Shown: positions 12,623 through 20,863 of the stretch, one piece after another
How positions within the stretch are numbered: position 1 is the first letter of the stretch
How the letters are laid out: every line of letters begins with the position of its first letter
From: Trebonia sp963822615
Lineage (GTDB): Bacteria > Actinomycetota > Actinomycetes > Streptosporangiales > Streptosporangiaceae
Assembly: GCA_963822615.1 (NCBI GenBank)
Contig: CAWGIM010000015.1
Location: 434,001-498,000 of the forward strand
DNA: 64,000 nucleotides
Direction of reading: 5' to 3'
Made by a program: the position numbers and the translations under genes
The notes under the pieces: generated by a model
Database searches by the model: none
Told to the model about the DNA's origin: nothing
The model's input: only the letters and a program-made list of their open reading frames with translations

Positions 12623-13600
12623 ATGGCAGCCTCCGCCGACCACATCAAGGCGCTCGTCCGTGCGCACGCCGCCGGTGACGAGAGCGGGTTCTACTCCATC
12701 GCGCTCCAGATGGCCGCGGGCGCGGCGCGGCGTGGCCAGAACCGGTTCGCAGACGACCTTAAGAATCTCATCGACGCGGCGCAGGCCGAGCGCATACCAC
12801 GGGTGACGCCGACCCCGGTTGTCCAGCCGCGCGGCGAGCTTGCCGACCTGGTGACAGCGGACTACCCGGACGTCCGGCTCTCTGATATGACGCTGGGTGA
12901 GGCCACCCGGGTACAGCTGGATCGGGTACTGCACGAGCAGCGCCAGCGCAACCTGCTTGAGTCGCACGGGTTTGCCCCCATTCACCGCCTCCTGCTCAGC
13001 GGCCCGCCGGGCACCGGAAAGTCGATGACCGCCTCGGCTCTAGCAGCCGAACTTTCCCTGCCCCTGTTCACCATCCGGCTTGATGCGCTGATCAGCAAGT
13101 ACATGGGAGAGACGTCGGGGAAGCTGCGCGTGATTTTTGACGCGACGGTGCGTACTCGTGCCGTATACCTGTTCGATGAATTCGACGCAATTGGGGCACA
13201 ACGGACAGCGGGGAATGACGTCGGCGAAGCACGGCGGATCCTTAACACGTTCCTCCTGTTTCTCGACGATACCCAGCCGGAAAGCCTCGTGGTGGCTGCA
13301 ACCAACCATCAAACCCTGCTCGACACCGCATTGTTTCGCCGATTTGACGCAGTTATCGCATATGCTCTACCTGATTCTAGACAAGCCGTCGATGTGCTTC
13401 GGCGCCGTCTTGGTGCTGTGAATACGTCCGGGGTCTCATGGGATGAGGTAGGCGATCACGTGAATGGCCTAAGTCAAGCTGAACTCGTTCGTGCCGCCGA
13501 ATCGGCCGCCAAGCGAGCCATTCTGGAGGGCAGTGACTCGGTAGCAACTGCCGCTCTCGTCGCGTCGCTAGCCGAGCGCAGCTCGGCGCACCGTGGCTGA
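12623..13600 (+). CDS. ietA: IetA-like AAA+ ATPase
   Basis: The 325-residue protein has an N-terminal ~120-residue helical region and one AAA+ module: Walker A SGPPGTGKSM, pore-region KYMGETSG, Walker B YLFDEFDAI, sensor 1 AATNH and an arginine finger block FRRFD. GGGGAGG lies two bases before the ATG, a short but strong site. It overlaps the next gene by 8 bp, so the pair is translationally coupled. AAA ATPase plus subtilase is the architecture of IetAS, first described as a stability (toxin-antitoxin) system of the Agrobacterium Ti plasmid and later reported among antiphage systems; the ATPase is the antitoxin/regulator partner. Both genes are intact, unlike the cassette just upstream. Confidence 0.85.
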   Translation: MAASADHIKALVRAHAAGDESGFYSIALQMAAGAARRGQNRFADDLKNLIDAAQAERIPRVTPTPVVQPRGELADLVTADYPDVRLSDMTLGEATRVQLDRVLHEQRQRNLLESHGFAPIHRLLLSGPPGTGKSMTASALAAELSLPLFTIRLDALISKYMGETSGKLRVIFDATVRTRAVYLFDEFDAIGAQRTAGNDVGEARRILNTFLLFLDDTQPESLVVAATNHQTLLDTALFRRFDAVIAYALPDSRQAVDVLRRRLGAVNTSGVSWDEVGDHVNGLSQAELVRAAESAAKRAILEGSDSVATAALVASLAERSSAHRG

Positions 13601-16208
13601 GGGGCCGCCCGAGCGTCCCGACCACGTGTCACTGCCCCATATCCTCGTCCCTTGGGCCGCCTCGGAGCAGGAGTACCGCGGACGAGGCGGCGGGCAAGCC
13701 AAGCCGCTGCGTGCGATTGGTGACCGGGCGGCACACTCCGCGCGATTGTCGGGCGAACTCGAGACTGCGCGAGACGAGGCGCTGGTCAGGGTAGCTGGAG
13801 TTGCGGCAGCAACACCGGAAATAGCAGCCAAGGGATTCCCGCTTTCGGTCGAGAGTTGGTCTGACGAGCCCGGCTATGAGCTGGCCTTGCAGAGCCTAGA
13901 TAGCTCAGGAGCGAAGCTGCTCAGCGTGGTTCCGGGCACCGCCGAAACGGCCGAGCGAGCTGTAGTGTGGCTGCCTTTTGACAGAGTCCAAAGGTTCTTC
14001 ACCAAAATTGACCAGTTCGCTAATGAGACCACCAGCCATGGAACCCCCCGAAACCAGGCTCTCGTAGCCAATATTGCCGAGCTGCGTATCGCTGTGCTGC
14101 GCGACTTGTGGCAGGAGGAAGAGCAGTTCCCCGACCCAAACGAGGTCCGCTGGTGGGAAGTGTGGCTGGCTCGTCTGGGGCCTGATCGCTCCAATCGCAG
14201 AGCAAAGTCAGGTAGCAGCCGCTTCACTGACCGCGATCTCGCGAGTAGTGGGCCAGATCCAGCGCTTCGGGCGATCGCGGAACAGCGTGCCTGGCGAATG
14301 GTGCCTGAGACTCTCACGTTCCCCGAGAACGTGGTCGCGCTCGTCCAGACGACAGCGGCTGAGCTGGGGGCGATCCTGTCAACGAGCGCTATCCCCAGCG
14401 AACTACACCGCGCACGTGTCACATCGGAGATCCTCGATCTTGATTCAGGATTCCAAAACGAGATGATCGAGGACCTGAGATCTCGAATCGTCCCTGCGCG
14501 TGCAGACGCAGCCGCGGTGTGCATTCTCGATACCGGGGTGATGCGCGCTCATCCGCTGCTTAGCGCCTCCGTCGATTACTCGCGGTGCGCTATTAGCGGC
14601 CATCTCGGCGACGAAATACCTGACAGCGCGGGTCATGGCACGCAGATGGCAGGGCTTGCCCTCTTCGGGGATCTGGATCGTCAGATCAATGGGACGGAGA
14701 GCATCGATCTTCGGCACCGAATTGAATCGGTCAGAGTAATTCCTGGCAACCACGATACGGCCACCGATCCTGAGATGTACCCGACGATCGTTGCTACGGC
14801 AACCGCACGGGTCGAGAGCCAATCACGGCGCCGCGCGTTCTCAATGGCGATTACGGTAGACGACCCAGGTGGTTCGGACGGTCGGCCGACATCGTACTCG
14901 GCGTCCTTCGACGCGCTAGCCTTCGGAACGGACATCGCGCGCAGGCATGGTGGCGTAGAGCTCCTCGGCCGGCCGGATCCGCGCGCGGCGCGGCTATTCG
15001 TCGTGAGTGCAGGCAATGTCAGCCGGACTGAGTGGAAGGCTGATCATCTAGCCGTTTCCGATGTCTCGCGAGTACAGAATCCGGCGCAAGCGTGGAACGC
15101 GCTCACAGTAGGTGCGTACACCGACAAGGCTACGCCGCCGACTGCCGCGATGTTTCAAGGCTGGACCGCAGTCGCGAAGGCGGGCGAGTTGTCTCCATTG
15201 AGCCGAACGTCCCTGACGTTCGGCCGATCCTGGCCTGTCAAGCCCGACATCGTCTTGGAAGGTGGCAACGTAATCGTCGACCCGGGAGGCACTCAGTTTG
15301 ATTCGCATGACTGTGTATCTCTTCTGACGACGAGGAATTCCCAGTTCGGCCTGCTCACCTCTGCAAACGCGACGAGCGCGGCCACTGCGCAGGGCGCCAG
15401 ACTCGCCGCGGTCGCGATGGATCGGTACCCAGAGCTGTGGCCAGAGGCGATCCGCGGCCTACTCGTGCACGCGGCCGAGTGGACCCCTGCCATGCAGGCG
15501 CACTTTGATGCCGCCCGCAGCAAGAGTGAACGTCTCCGGCTGCTGCGCCGCTACGGCTGGGGCGTGCCGACAGAGGACAGGGTGCTCAGTAGCGCCGCGA
15601 GTTCCGTCACCCTCATGCTCCAGGACGAGTTCCTACCGTTCGAGTGGAGGAGCAGTGCCCTCGGGATGCGCGCGTTCAGATTCCACAAGCTCCCGTGGCC
15701 ACGGGAGCAACTGCGTGAGCTGTTTGGCGCGACCGTTCGGCTGCGCGTTACGCTCTCCTACTTCGTTGAACCGAACCCATCGAGCAAGGGTTGGCGAGGC
15801 CGGTACAGATACGCGTCTCACGGCCTCCGGTTCGACGTGAAGCGACCTACCGAGACCTTGGACGACTTCCGCCTAAGGCTGGGCAACGCGGCAGCGAGGG
15901 AAGAGGGCGAGGACGCGCCCCAGGCTGAAACTGGGGCCGATAACCGCTGGTATATCGGCAGCCGACTCCGGAACTCTGGCTCACTGCACGCCGACATCTG
16001 GGAAGGGACTGGAGCAGACCTCGCCGCTAGCGGCTACATCGGGATCACCCCGGTCGGTGGCTGGTGGAAAGAGAATAACCGCAGGGACCGAGCCGACCTA
16101 CCAGTCCGCTACGCCCTGCTCGTGTCCCTCAACACAGACGCAGTGGCGACTGACATTTACAGCCCGATCGCAGCACAGATCGGAATCCCGGTGGCGATAG
16201 CAACGTGA
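13593..16208 (+). CDS. ietS: IetS-like subtilisin (S8) family serine protease
   Basis: The 871-residue protein starts at a GTG inside the end of ietA. The catalytic triad is visible: Asp313 in CILDTGVMRAHPLL, His348 in SAGHGTQMAG and Ser595 in NATSAATAQ. No signal peptide is seen, so it should act in the cytoplasm, as expected for a self-acting toxin or abortive-infection effector rather than a secreted protease. The ~300 residues before the catalytic domain and ~220 after it have no motif I recognise; the C-terminal part looks beta-rich. GC content is lower than in the metabolic region to the right, matching an acquired island. Protease activity and coupling to the ATPase are inferred from the family. 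Confidence 0.88.
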   Translation: MAEGPPERPDHVSLPHILVPWAASEQEYRGRGGGQAKPLRAIGDRAAHSARLSGELETARDEALVRVAGVAAATPEIAAKGFPLSVESWSDEPGYELALQSLDSSGAKLLSVVPGTAETAERAVVWLPFDRVQRFFTKIDQFANETTSHGTPRNQALVANIAELRIAVLRDLWQEEEQFPDPNEVRWWEVWLARLGPDRSNRRAKSGSSRFTDRDLASSGPDPALRAIAEQRAWRMVPETLTFPENVVALVQTTAAELGAILSTSAIPSELHRARVTSEILDLDSGFQNEMIEDLRSRIVPARADAAAVCILDTGVMRAHPLLSASVDYSRCAISGHLGDEIPDSAGHGTQMAGLALFGDLDRQINGTESIDLRHRIESVRVIPGNHDTATDPEMYPTIVATATARVESQSRRRAFSMAITVDDPGGSDGRPTSYSASFDALAFGTDIARRHGGVELLGRPDPRAARLFVVSAGNVSRTEWKADHLAVSDVSRVQNPAQAWNALTVGAYTDKATPPTAAMFQGWTAVAKAGELSPLSRTSLTFGRSWPVKPDIVLEGGNVIVDPGGTQFDSHDCVSLLTTRNSQFGLLTSANATSAATAQGARLAAVAMDRYPELWPEAIRGLLVHAAEWTPAMQAHFDAARSKSERLRLLRRYGWGVPTEDRVLSSAASSVTLMLQDEFLPFEWRSSALGMRAFRFHKLPWPREQLRELFGATVRLRVTLSYFVEPNPSSKGWRGRYRYASHGLRFDVKRPTETLDDFRLRLGNAAAREEGEDAPQAETGADNRWYIGSRLRNSGSLHADIWEGTGADLAASGYIGITPVGGWWKENNRRDRADLPVRYALLVSLNTDAVATDIYSPIAAQIGIPVAIAT

Positions 16209-16288
16209 GCTGCTCGTTCTCGCGTCGAAGGCGAGGCGGAGCGCGCTACGCTGAGCTGGGCCGCTGTTGACGCATGGCAGAACCGCCG

Positions 16289-16499
16289 TCAGCCGCACAC
16301 CCTCTGGTGCCCGCCAGTCGTGAGCGTGCCGATGAATCGCAGCCATGCGGAGTGCAGGGACGCTCAGTACCACTCCGCCGCGGTTAGTCGTGTCGCGGAC
16401 CAGGACGCGTCCCGCCCAATCGGCCGCCTCCACGCAGTCACCGCCGTTGGTGCCGGAGTAACTCGATTTCCGCCAAGGCGCGCTGTCTAGGGCTTCCAC
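16289..16499 (-). pseudogene. DUF397 domain protein, single frameshift
   Basis: The N-terminus WRKSSYSGTNGGDCVEAA and VLVRDT is the DUF397 signature. The expected end, AWLRFIGTLTTGG, is present one frame away and stops at 16289, giving ~69 residues, the normal length for the family; the shift is near 16360. Without correction the frame runs on antisense into ietS. Small DUF397 proteins are partners of the helix-turn-helix/DUF5753 regulators in actinomycetes (WhiJ/BldB-like pairs). The ATG overlaps the regulator's 3' end by 13 bp, so the two form one transcription unit. Confidence 0.8.
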
Positions 16500-17314
16500 T
16501 TCTCCGCCGTCTCTTCCATCAGGATCAAGGACTCACTGCGACGGTACGCGTCCGCCTTCAGCGAGTCGAACCGCGTGCTCGCCTGTGCCACGATAGCGGG
16601 GCTGTCAGTCATCAGCCCGTCCGCGATGTGCTCCACATGCGCGACGAAGGCGTCGGCCGTCTCTGCCATCGAAAACGCGCCGGTCAACCCGACATGCGCC
16701 CCCTCCCGCGGAATCACCTGCACCGTAACGTTAGGCCGCCGCGCCATCCCCGTCAGATGCACCATCTGCCCTCGCATGATCGTCGCGCCCCCCACCTCCC
16801 GGTGCAACACGTTTTCATCCAGCAGCACCCACAGCAACGGCGGCTCCGCCCGCTCCAGCACGACCTGCCGCGCCATCCGCGCAGCAACCCGCTCAGCCAC
16901 CTGCTCCTCAGTAACGTTCGGATGCCGCTCAAGCACCGCCCGCGCGTAATCCTCCGTCTGCAGCAGCCCCGGCACCAGCGAATGCTGAAACGTCCAGATC
17001 GTCAGTGCCTCCGCCTCGTAGGCCGCGAACTCCCGGAACGCAGGCGGGAACGCAGCGCCCCACGTCTGGCAGTCCTTCCAGAACCGCGCGAAGAACCCAT
17101 CCAGCCCCGGGAACGCCACGTCACAAGCATGCGCGAACGCCTCGTCAGCCTGTACGAGCCCCGCCTCGACCCGGCTCACCACCGACTTGTCGCACGGCAC
17201 CAGGACACCCAGGTCGCTTTGCGACATGCCCGCTGCGTCACGGGCACGCCGCACCTCGCTGCCGAGGAAGTGTCCAGGCGACGCTCCCGGCGTTAATGCA
17301 CGGACCCGCGGCAT
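16487..17314 (-). CDS. XRE-type helix-turn-helix regulator with DUF5753
   Basis: The 275-residue protein begins at an ATG with GGGAGG 6 nt upstream. Residues ~18-75 form an XRE helix-turn-helix (SEVRRARDAAGMSQSDLG, then KSVVSRVEAG), and the rest is a DUF5753 domain (LVPGLLQTEDYARAVL, MRGQMVHL, VQVIPREGAHVGLTGAF). These regulators control development and often a neighbouring DUF397 gene; this one is followed by such a gene. It is divergent from two very small genes. The upstream 130 bp contain several GTTGTC-like repeats, which could be binding sites but are not clearly symmetrical. Confidence 0.9.
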   Translation of the reverse strand: MPRVRALTPGASPGHFLGSEVRRARDAAGMSQSDLGVLVPCDKSVVSRVEAGLVQADEAFAHACDVAFPGLDGFFARFWKDCQTWGAAFPPAFREFAAYEAEALTIWTFQHSLVPGLLQTEDYARAVLERHPNVTEEQVAERVAARMARQVVLERAEPPLLWVLLDENVLHREVGGATIMRGQMVHLTGMARRPNVTVQVIPREGAHVGLTGAFSMAETADAFVAHVEHIADGLMTDSPAIVAQASTRFDSLKADAYRRSESLILMEETAEKWKP

Positions 17315-17443
17315 GCTGGCCTCCCGAGTTGTCGTGTTGGCGACGCGAAACGTGTTGTTGTCACCGCGGAAAGTTACATTCCCAACTTAATCCAGCCGGG
17401 GCAGTGTTGTCGTTACATCCGCTACCCGCCACTGGAACAAGCC

Positions 17444-17653
17444 ATGACCATTAGCGAAGGAACCAACTTCAGCCACCTGGATGATTCGGCGCTGATCAGC
17501 CGCCGCCGAGCCATGCGGGCCGCACTGGAAAAGCTGCCGCCGTTCTCCGAAGCCCACCGCCGCCTGAACGTCTGGTACGACATTTCCACGATCGAGATCG
17601 ATCAGCGGGCCCGTAAAGCATGGACCATGACCACTGATAAGGAGGCCGAATGA
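17444..17653 (+). CDS. Small hypothetical protein (69 residues)
   Basis: A 69-residue helical, charged protein (LISRRRAMRAALEKLPPFSE, then a C-terminal EIDQRARKAW helix). Small proteins of this pattern are common beside XRE/DUF5753 regulators in actinomycetes, but no function is known to me. The stop overlaps the next ATG (ATGA), which supports real translation of both. No strong ribosome binding site is seen before the ATG at 17444. Confidence 0.55.
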   Translation: MTISEGTNFSHLDDSALISRRRAMRAALEKLPPFSEAHRRLNVWYDISTIEIDQRARKAWTMTTDKEAE

Positions 17654-17784
17654 CCGCCACTACCCGGGCAATGCTGCTGGCCGTCGAGGTCCTCCTCGCC
17701 GATCCCGAGGCGCTGCGCAACGACGCCCTCGAAGGAGACCTCTACATCCTGCGCGAGCAGCTAACCGACGCAGAACCCGCCTGA
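17650..17784 (+). CDS. Small hypothetical protein (44 residues)
   Basis: This 44-residue frame (MTATTRAMLLAVEVLLADPE to LREQLTDAEPA) starts in an ATGA overlap with the previous small gene and has AAGGAGG about 8 nt before the ATG. It is acidic and predicted helical. No family is recognised; coupling to the preceding gene is the main support. Confidence 0.5.
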   Translation: MTATTRAMLLAVEVLLADPEALRNDALEGDLYILREQLTDAEPA

Positions 17785-17798
17785 AGCGCAGGGGCAAC

Positions 17799-18252
17799 TC
17801 ACGGCAGCTCATCCCCACTCAACGCCCGCCGCCTCGTAAGCCGACCCAGCTGCGCCTGCAGCACATCCAGTTCCCCAGCCCCGATCCGCGCCGCCCACCG
17901 CTCCCGCACCTCATCAAACAGCGCCGCCCCGAACGTCATCATCTCGTGCCCCCGCGCCGTCACCCGCAGCCGCTTAACCCGCCCGTCCCCCGGGTCGCCC
18001 ACCCGCTCCACGTACCCAAGCTGCTCAAGCACCGCGATCCCCTGCGCCGCCGCCTGCTTGGTAACCGACAGCCGCCGCCCCAGCTCCGAAGCGGTGTCCG
18101 CTCCCTCATCGATGGCCCGCAAGGTGAACTCGTGCCCCGCCCGCACCCCCGGGTGCCCGCGATTCAGCCAGCTCAGCCCGCACCTCGTCGGTCATCGTAT
18201 GGAACCCGTCAAGCAGCAGCAGCGCGAGTTCAACCCCTGGAGATCGCGGCAT
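17799..18252 (-). pseudogene. MarR-family regulator, single frameshift
   Basis: From the ATG at 18252 the protein starts MPRSPGVELALLLLDGFHTM and then shifts frame near 18155 into a 115-residue block carrying the winged helix: FTLRAIDEGADTASELGRRL, VTKQAAAQGIAVLEQLGYV and the wing DPGDGRVKRLRVT. Joined length is ~150 residues, normal for MarR. It is divergent from an alpha/beta hydrolase gene, and the 100-bp gap holds two palindromes that are probable operators for this repressor. The single indel may be a sequencing error. Confidence 0.8.
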
Positions 18253-18280
18253 TGAGAAACCGTACCGGATCCTCCGCGGG

Positions 18281-18330
18281 TTGGACAAGTACCTTGTCCA
18301 ACCCGTACAGTTAGACAAGCAACTTGTCCA
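18281..18330. promoter_or_regulatory. Two palindromic operator sites between marR and hydrolase genes
   Basis: Site one (18281-18301) is a perfect palindrome with 9-base arms TTGGACAAG and CTTGTCCAA around TAC. Site two (18314-18328) has arms GACAAG and CTTGTC around CAA. Their centres are 30 bp apart, three helical turns, so two dimers could bind the same face. They lie between divergent marR and hydrolase starts and probably serve MarR autoregulation and hydrolase repression. Confidence 0.7.
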
Positions 18331-18354
18331 CCTGCCCGGCCGAAGGAGAAGAAA

Positions 18355-19235
18355 GTGCACCTCACCCAAGACGCCACCACCACCCCAGGCATCAGCCATC
18401 ACCACGTCACCCTGAACGGCACCGAGCTGCACTACGTCCGCGCCGGAACCGCCGGCGCTCCCCAGTACTGCTAGTCCACGGCTTCCCCGAGACCTGGCGC
18501 GTCTTCCGCAAGCTGATCCCGCGCCTGAGCGAGCGCCACCAAGTCCTCGCCGTCGACCTACGCGGCTTCGGCGACTCCGCCACCGCGACAGAAGAGCCAG
18601 GCAGCGCGACCGCGGCCGCCGACCTGATCGAGCTGATCACCCACCTCAACCTCGGCCCCGTCCACCTAACCGGCCAGGACATCAGCGGCCCGGCGACCTA
18701 CCGCGTCGCCGCCACCCGCCCCGACCTAGTCCGCAGCTACGCGGCAATCGAGACCGGCCTCCCCGGGTTCGGCTGGGAGGCGCTAGCCGACGTCGCCCAC
18801 GGCGGCGCCTGGCACATCGGCGTCCTCGCCGCCCCGGGCATCCCGCAGCTGCTGCTGACCGGGCGCGAGCGCGCGTTCATCGCCGAGTACGCGATTCCCG
18901 CCCTCTGCGCCACCCCCGGCGCGTTCACCGACGAAGACTTCGACGAGCTGACCCGCTGCTACTCGCGCCCAGCCGGATTCAGCGGCGCAGCCGGCATCTT
19001 CCGCTCACTGCTCCGCGAGGCACCCGAAATCCGCGAGCTAGCCACCCGCAAGCTCACCCTCCCCGTCCTGGCCGTCGGCGGCCGATCGGGCGAGTTCACC
19101 CCCGCGACCCTGCGCCAGGTCGCAACGGACGTCACCGCCGTATCCCTCGACGGCACCGGCCACTACCCAGCAATGGAAGCACCCCAGCGGCTCGCCGACG
19201 CCCTCCTCTCCTTCTACGAGAAGGTGGACGGCTAG
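18355..19235 (+). pseudogene. Alpha/beta hydrolase, epoxide hydrolase-like, single frameshift
   Basis: It starts at GTG 18355 with AAGGAGAAG upstream. A shift near 18465 separates the first ~37 residues from the hydrolase core. The core has the oxyanion segment LLVHGFPETWRVFRKL, DLRGFGDS, the nucleophile elbow LTGQDISGP with Asp as nucleophile (as in epoxide hydrolases and haloalkane dehalogenases), and the catalytic His in GTGHYPAMEAP. About 290 residues when joined. It is controlled, by position and operators, by the divergent MarR. Its 3' end overlaps the convergent oxidoreductase gene by 4 bp. Confidence 0.8.
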
Positions 19236-20164
19236 GGGATAAGCACGACCTTCCCCGGCAGCCCCCCGCTCACAGCCAGGTCATGCACAACCGCCAGCTC
19301 ACTCACCGGCCGCCGCTCGGCCACGTCAATCACCAGCTCCCCGGCATCCACCCGCCGCACCAGCTCAGCTAGCTGCCCAGCGTCACTCCGCACCGACACC
19401 GCGACCACCCGCACCCCGCGCCCCACATCAGTGAAGTCGGGAAAGGTAGTGCTGACGAACGCCCCGCCGTCCACCGCCAGCCCCGCCAGCGCCACCCCCT
19501 CGTCATGACCAGTCCGCACCAGGTTCAGCACCACGTCGAACCGCTCCGCACCCACCGCCTCCAGCAGCGGCGTGGCCACATAGTCGACGACCCGCCCCGC
19601 CCCGTAAGCGCGGACCCGGTCGACGCTGCGCGCGCTGGCAGTAGCGGTCACCTTCGCCCCCGCCTGGGCAGCGAGCTGCACGGCATACCCGCCGACCGCA
19701 CCACCCGCCCCGTTGATCAGCACGCTCTGCCCCGCCGTCAGCCCGGCGTCCTCGAACAGCGCCTGCCAAGCCGTCAACCCAGCCGAAGGTAGCGCCGCCG
19801 CATCCGCCAGCTCCACCGAACCCGGCGCAGCCGCCAGCGCCGAAGCAGGCACCACGGCATACTCAGCCGCCGCCCCCGGCCCGGTTATCGGCAGGAACGC
19901 CACCACCGCGTCCCCCACGCTCCAGCCGCTCACCCCTTCACCGACCTCAGTGATCACGCCGGACACGTCGAAGTTCGGCACGTGCGGGAACGAGAGCGGG
20001 AACACCTCCCGCACGAACCCCCCGCGCAGCCCGACGTCCAGCGGGTTGAACGCGGCGCCGGCCACCTTCACCAGCACCTGCCCCGGTCCCGCGGCCGGCC
20101 GCCCGGCGTCCTCGTAGACCAGGACGTCGCTGTCGCCGTACGAGTGGTACTGCATGACCTTCAT
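19232..20164 (-). CDS. NADPH:quinone reductase-like MDR oxidoreductase
   Basis: The 310-residue protein is a medium-chain dehydrogenase/reductase of the zinc-free quinone reductase group: N-terminal GroES-like part with FNPLDVGLRGG and PNFDVSGVITEVG, then the NADPH-binding GAGGAVGGYAVQLAAQAGAKV. No zinc-ligand cysteines are seen. It probably reduces quinones or enones with NADPH in the cytoplasm. It is divergent from a MarR gene across a 132-bp region with a long inverted repeat, the likely control site. Confidence 0.88.
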   Translation of the reverse strand: MKVMQYHSYGDSDVLVYEDAGRPAAGPGQVLVKVAGAAFNPLDVGLRGGFVREVFPLSFPHVPNFDVSGVITEVGEGVSGWSVGDAVVAFLPITGPGAAAEYAVVPASALAAAPGSVELADAAALPSAGLTAWQALFEDAGLTAGQSVLINGAGGAVGGYAVQLAAQAGAKVTATASARSVDRVRAYGAGRVVDYVATPLLEAVGAERFDVVLNLVRTGHDEGVALAGLAVDGGAFVSTTFPDFTDVGRGVRVVAVSVRSDAGQLAELVRRVDAGELVIDVAERRPVSELAVVHDLAVSGGLPGKVVLIP

Positions 20165-20183
20165 GACCGCTCCTCGCTAGTGT

Positions 20184-20230
20184 TTCGAAGTCGAAGCATA
20201 TTCCGAACGATATCTTGCTTCGACTTCGAA
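20184..20230. promoter_or_regulatory. Long inverted repeat between MDR and marR genes
   Basis: Perfect 15-base arms TTCGAAGTCGAAGCA (20184-20198) and TGCTTCGACTTCGAA (20216-20230) flank a 17-base AT-rich spacer. Each arm contains the direct repeat TCGAAG twice. Placed between the divergent starts at 20164 and 20297, it is a probable operator of the MarR regulator. Confidence 0.7.
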
Positions 20231-20296
20231 GCAAATGACCCAACGGGGTGACGCTCGCCACAATGCTTTGAGTTCGCAGCATGTAACGTAAAGCCA

Positions 20297-20815
20297 GTGA
20301 CCGACAGCCACCAGGCCGCCCAAGGCCTCGGCCCGCGCGAGCTGAACGCCTACTTCGTCCTCATGGAGTCCGTAAGCCTGCTCCAGCACCAGGTCGAGCA
20401 GCAGCTCCGCGACGAGGGCGGCATCAGCTACGTCCAGTTCCAGCTGCTGGCCCGCCTAGCCGACGCCCAGGCTCCGCTCACCATGACCGCCCTGGCCGAC
20501 GGCGTCGTCTACAGCCGCAGCGGCCTGACCTACCAGGCCGGCCTGATGGAACAGGCCGGCCTGGTCACCCGCGGCCCCAGCCCCGACGACGACCGCGCCA
20601 CCCTGGTCACCATCACCCCGGCCGGCCTGGCCCTCTTCGCCCGCATCCTGCCCGGCCACGTCCAGGTAGTCCGCCGCCTGCTCTTCGACCCCCTCGCCGG
20701 CCAAGACGTGGACCACCTAAGCGACATCATGACCCGCGTCCGCGACCACATGCGCACCCAGCCGCCCCGCTCCGCCGCCCCCCGCAAACGCCGGAATGTC
20801 AGACCCTCGCCGTAG
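20297..20815 (+). CDS. MarR-family transcriptional regulator
   Basis: The 172-residue protein starts at GTG 20297. The winged helix shows YVQFQLLARLADA, LTMTALADGVVYSRSGLTYQ and a wing with SPDDDRATLVTITPAG, typical of MarR. The basic C-terminal tail (RSAAPRKRRNVRPSP) is longer than usual. By position it represses the divergent quinone reductase-like gene and itself through the inverted repeat at 20184-20230; an oxidised or quinone-like ligand is a guess. Confidence 0.9.
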   Translation: MTDSHQAAQGLGPRELNAYFVLMESVSLLQHQVEQQLRDEGGISYVQFQLLARLADAQAPLTMTALADGVVYSRSGLTYQAGLMEQAGLVTRGPSPDDDRATLVTITPAGLALFARILPGHVQVVRRLLFDPLAGQDVDHLSDIMTRVRDHMRTQPPRSAAPRKRRNVRPSP

Positions 20816-20817
20816 TA

Positions 20818-20852
20818 TTCGATTAGAAGGTCACAAAGAACTTCTAGTCGAA
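20818..20852. repeat. Inverted repeat after marR, before HNH gene
   Basis: Arms TTCGATTAGAAG (20818-20829) and CTTCTAGTCGAA (20841-20852) match at 11 of 12 positions with an 11-base spacer. It could end the marR transcript or be an operator for the HNH gene, whose GGAG site begins two bases later. It resembles the TTCGAAG arms of the repeat at 20184, so the same MarR could bind here. Confidence 0.5.
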
Positions 20853-20863
20853 CGGAGCATGGC

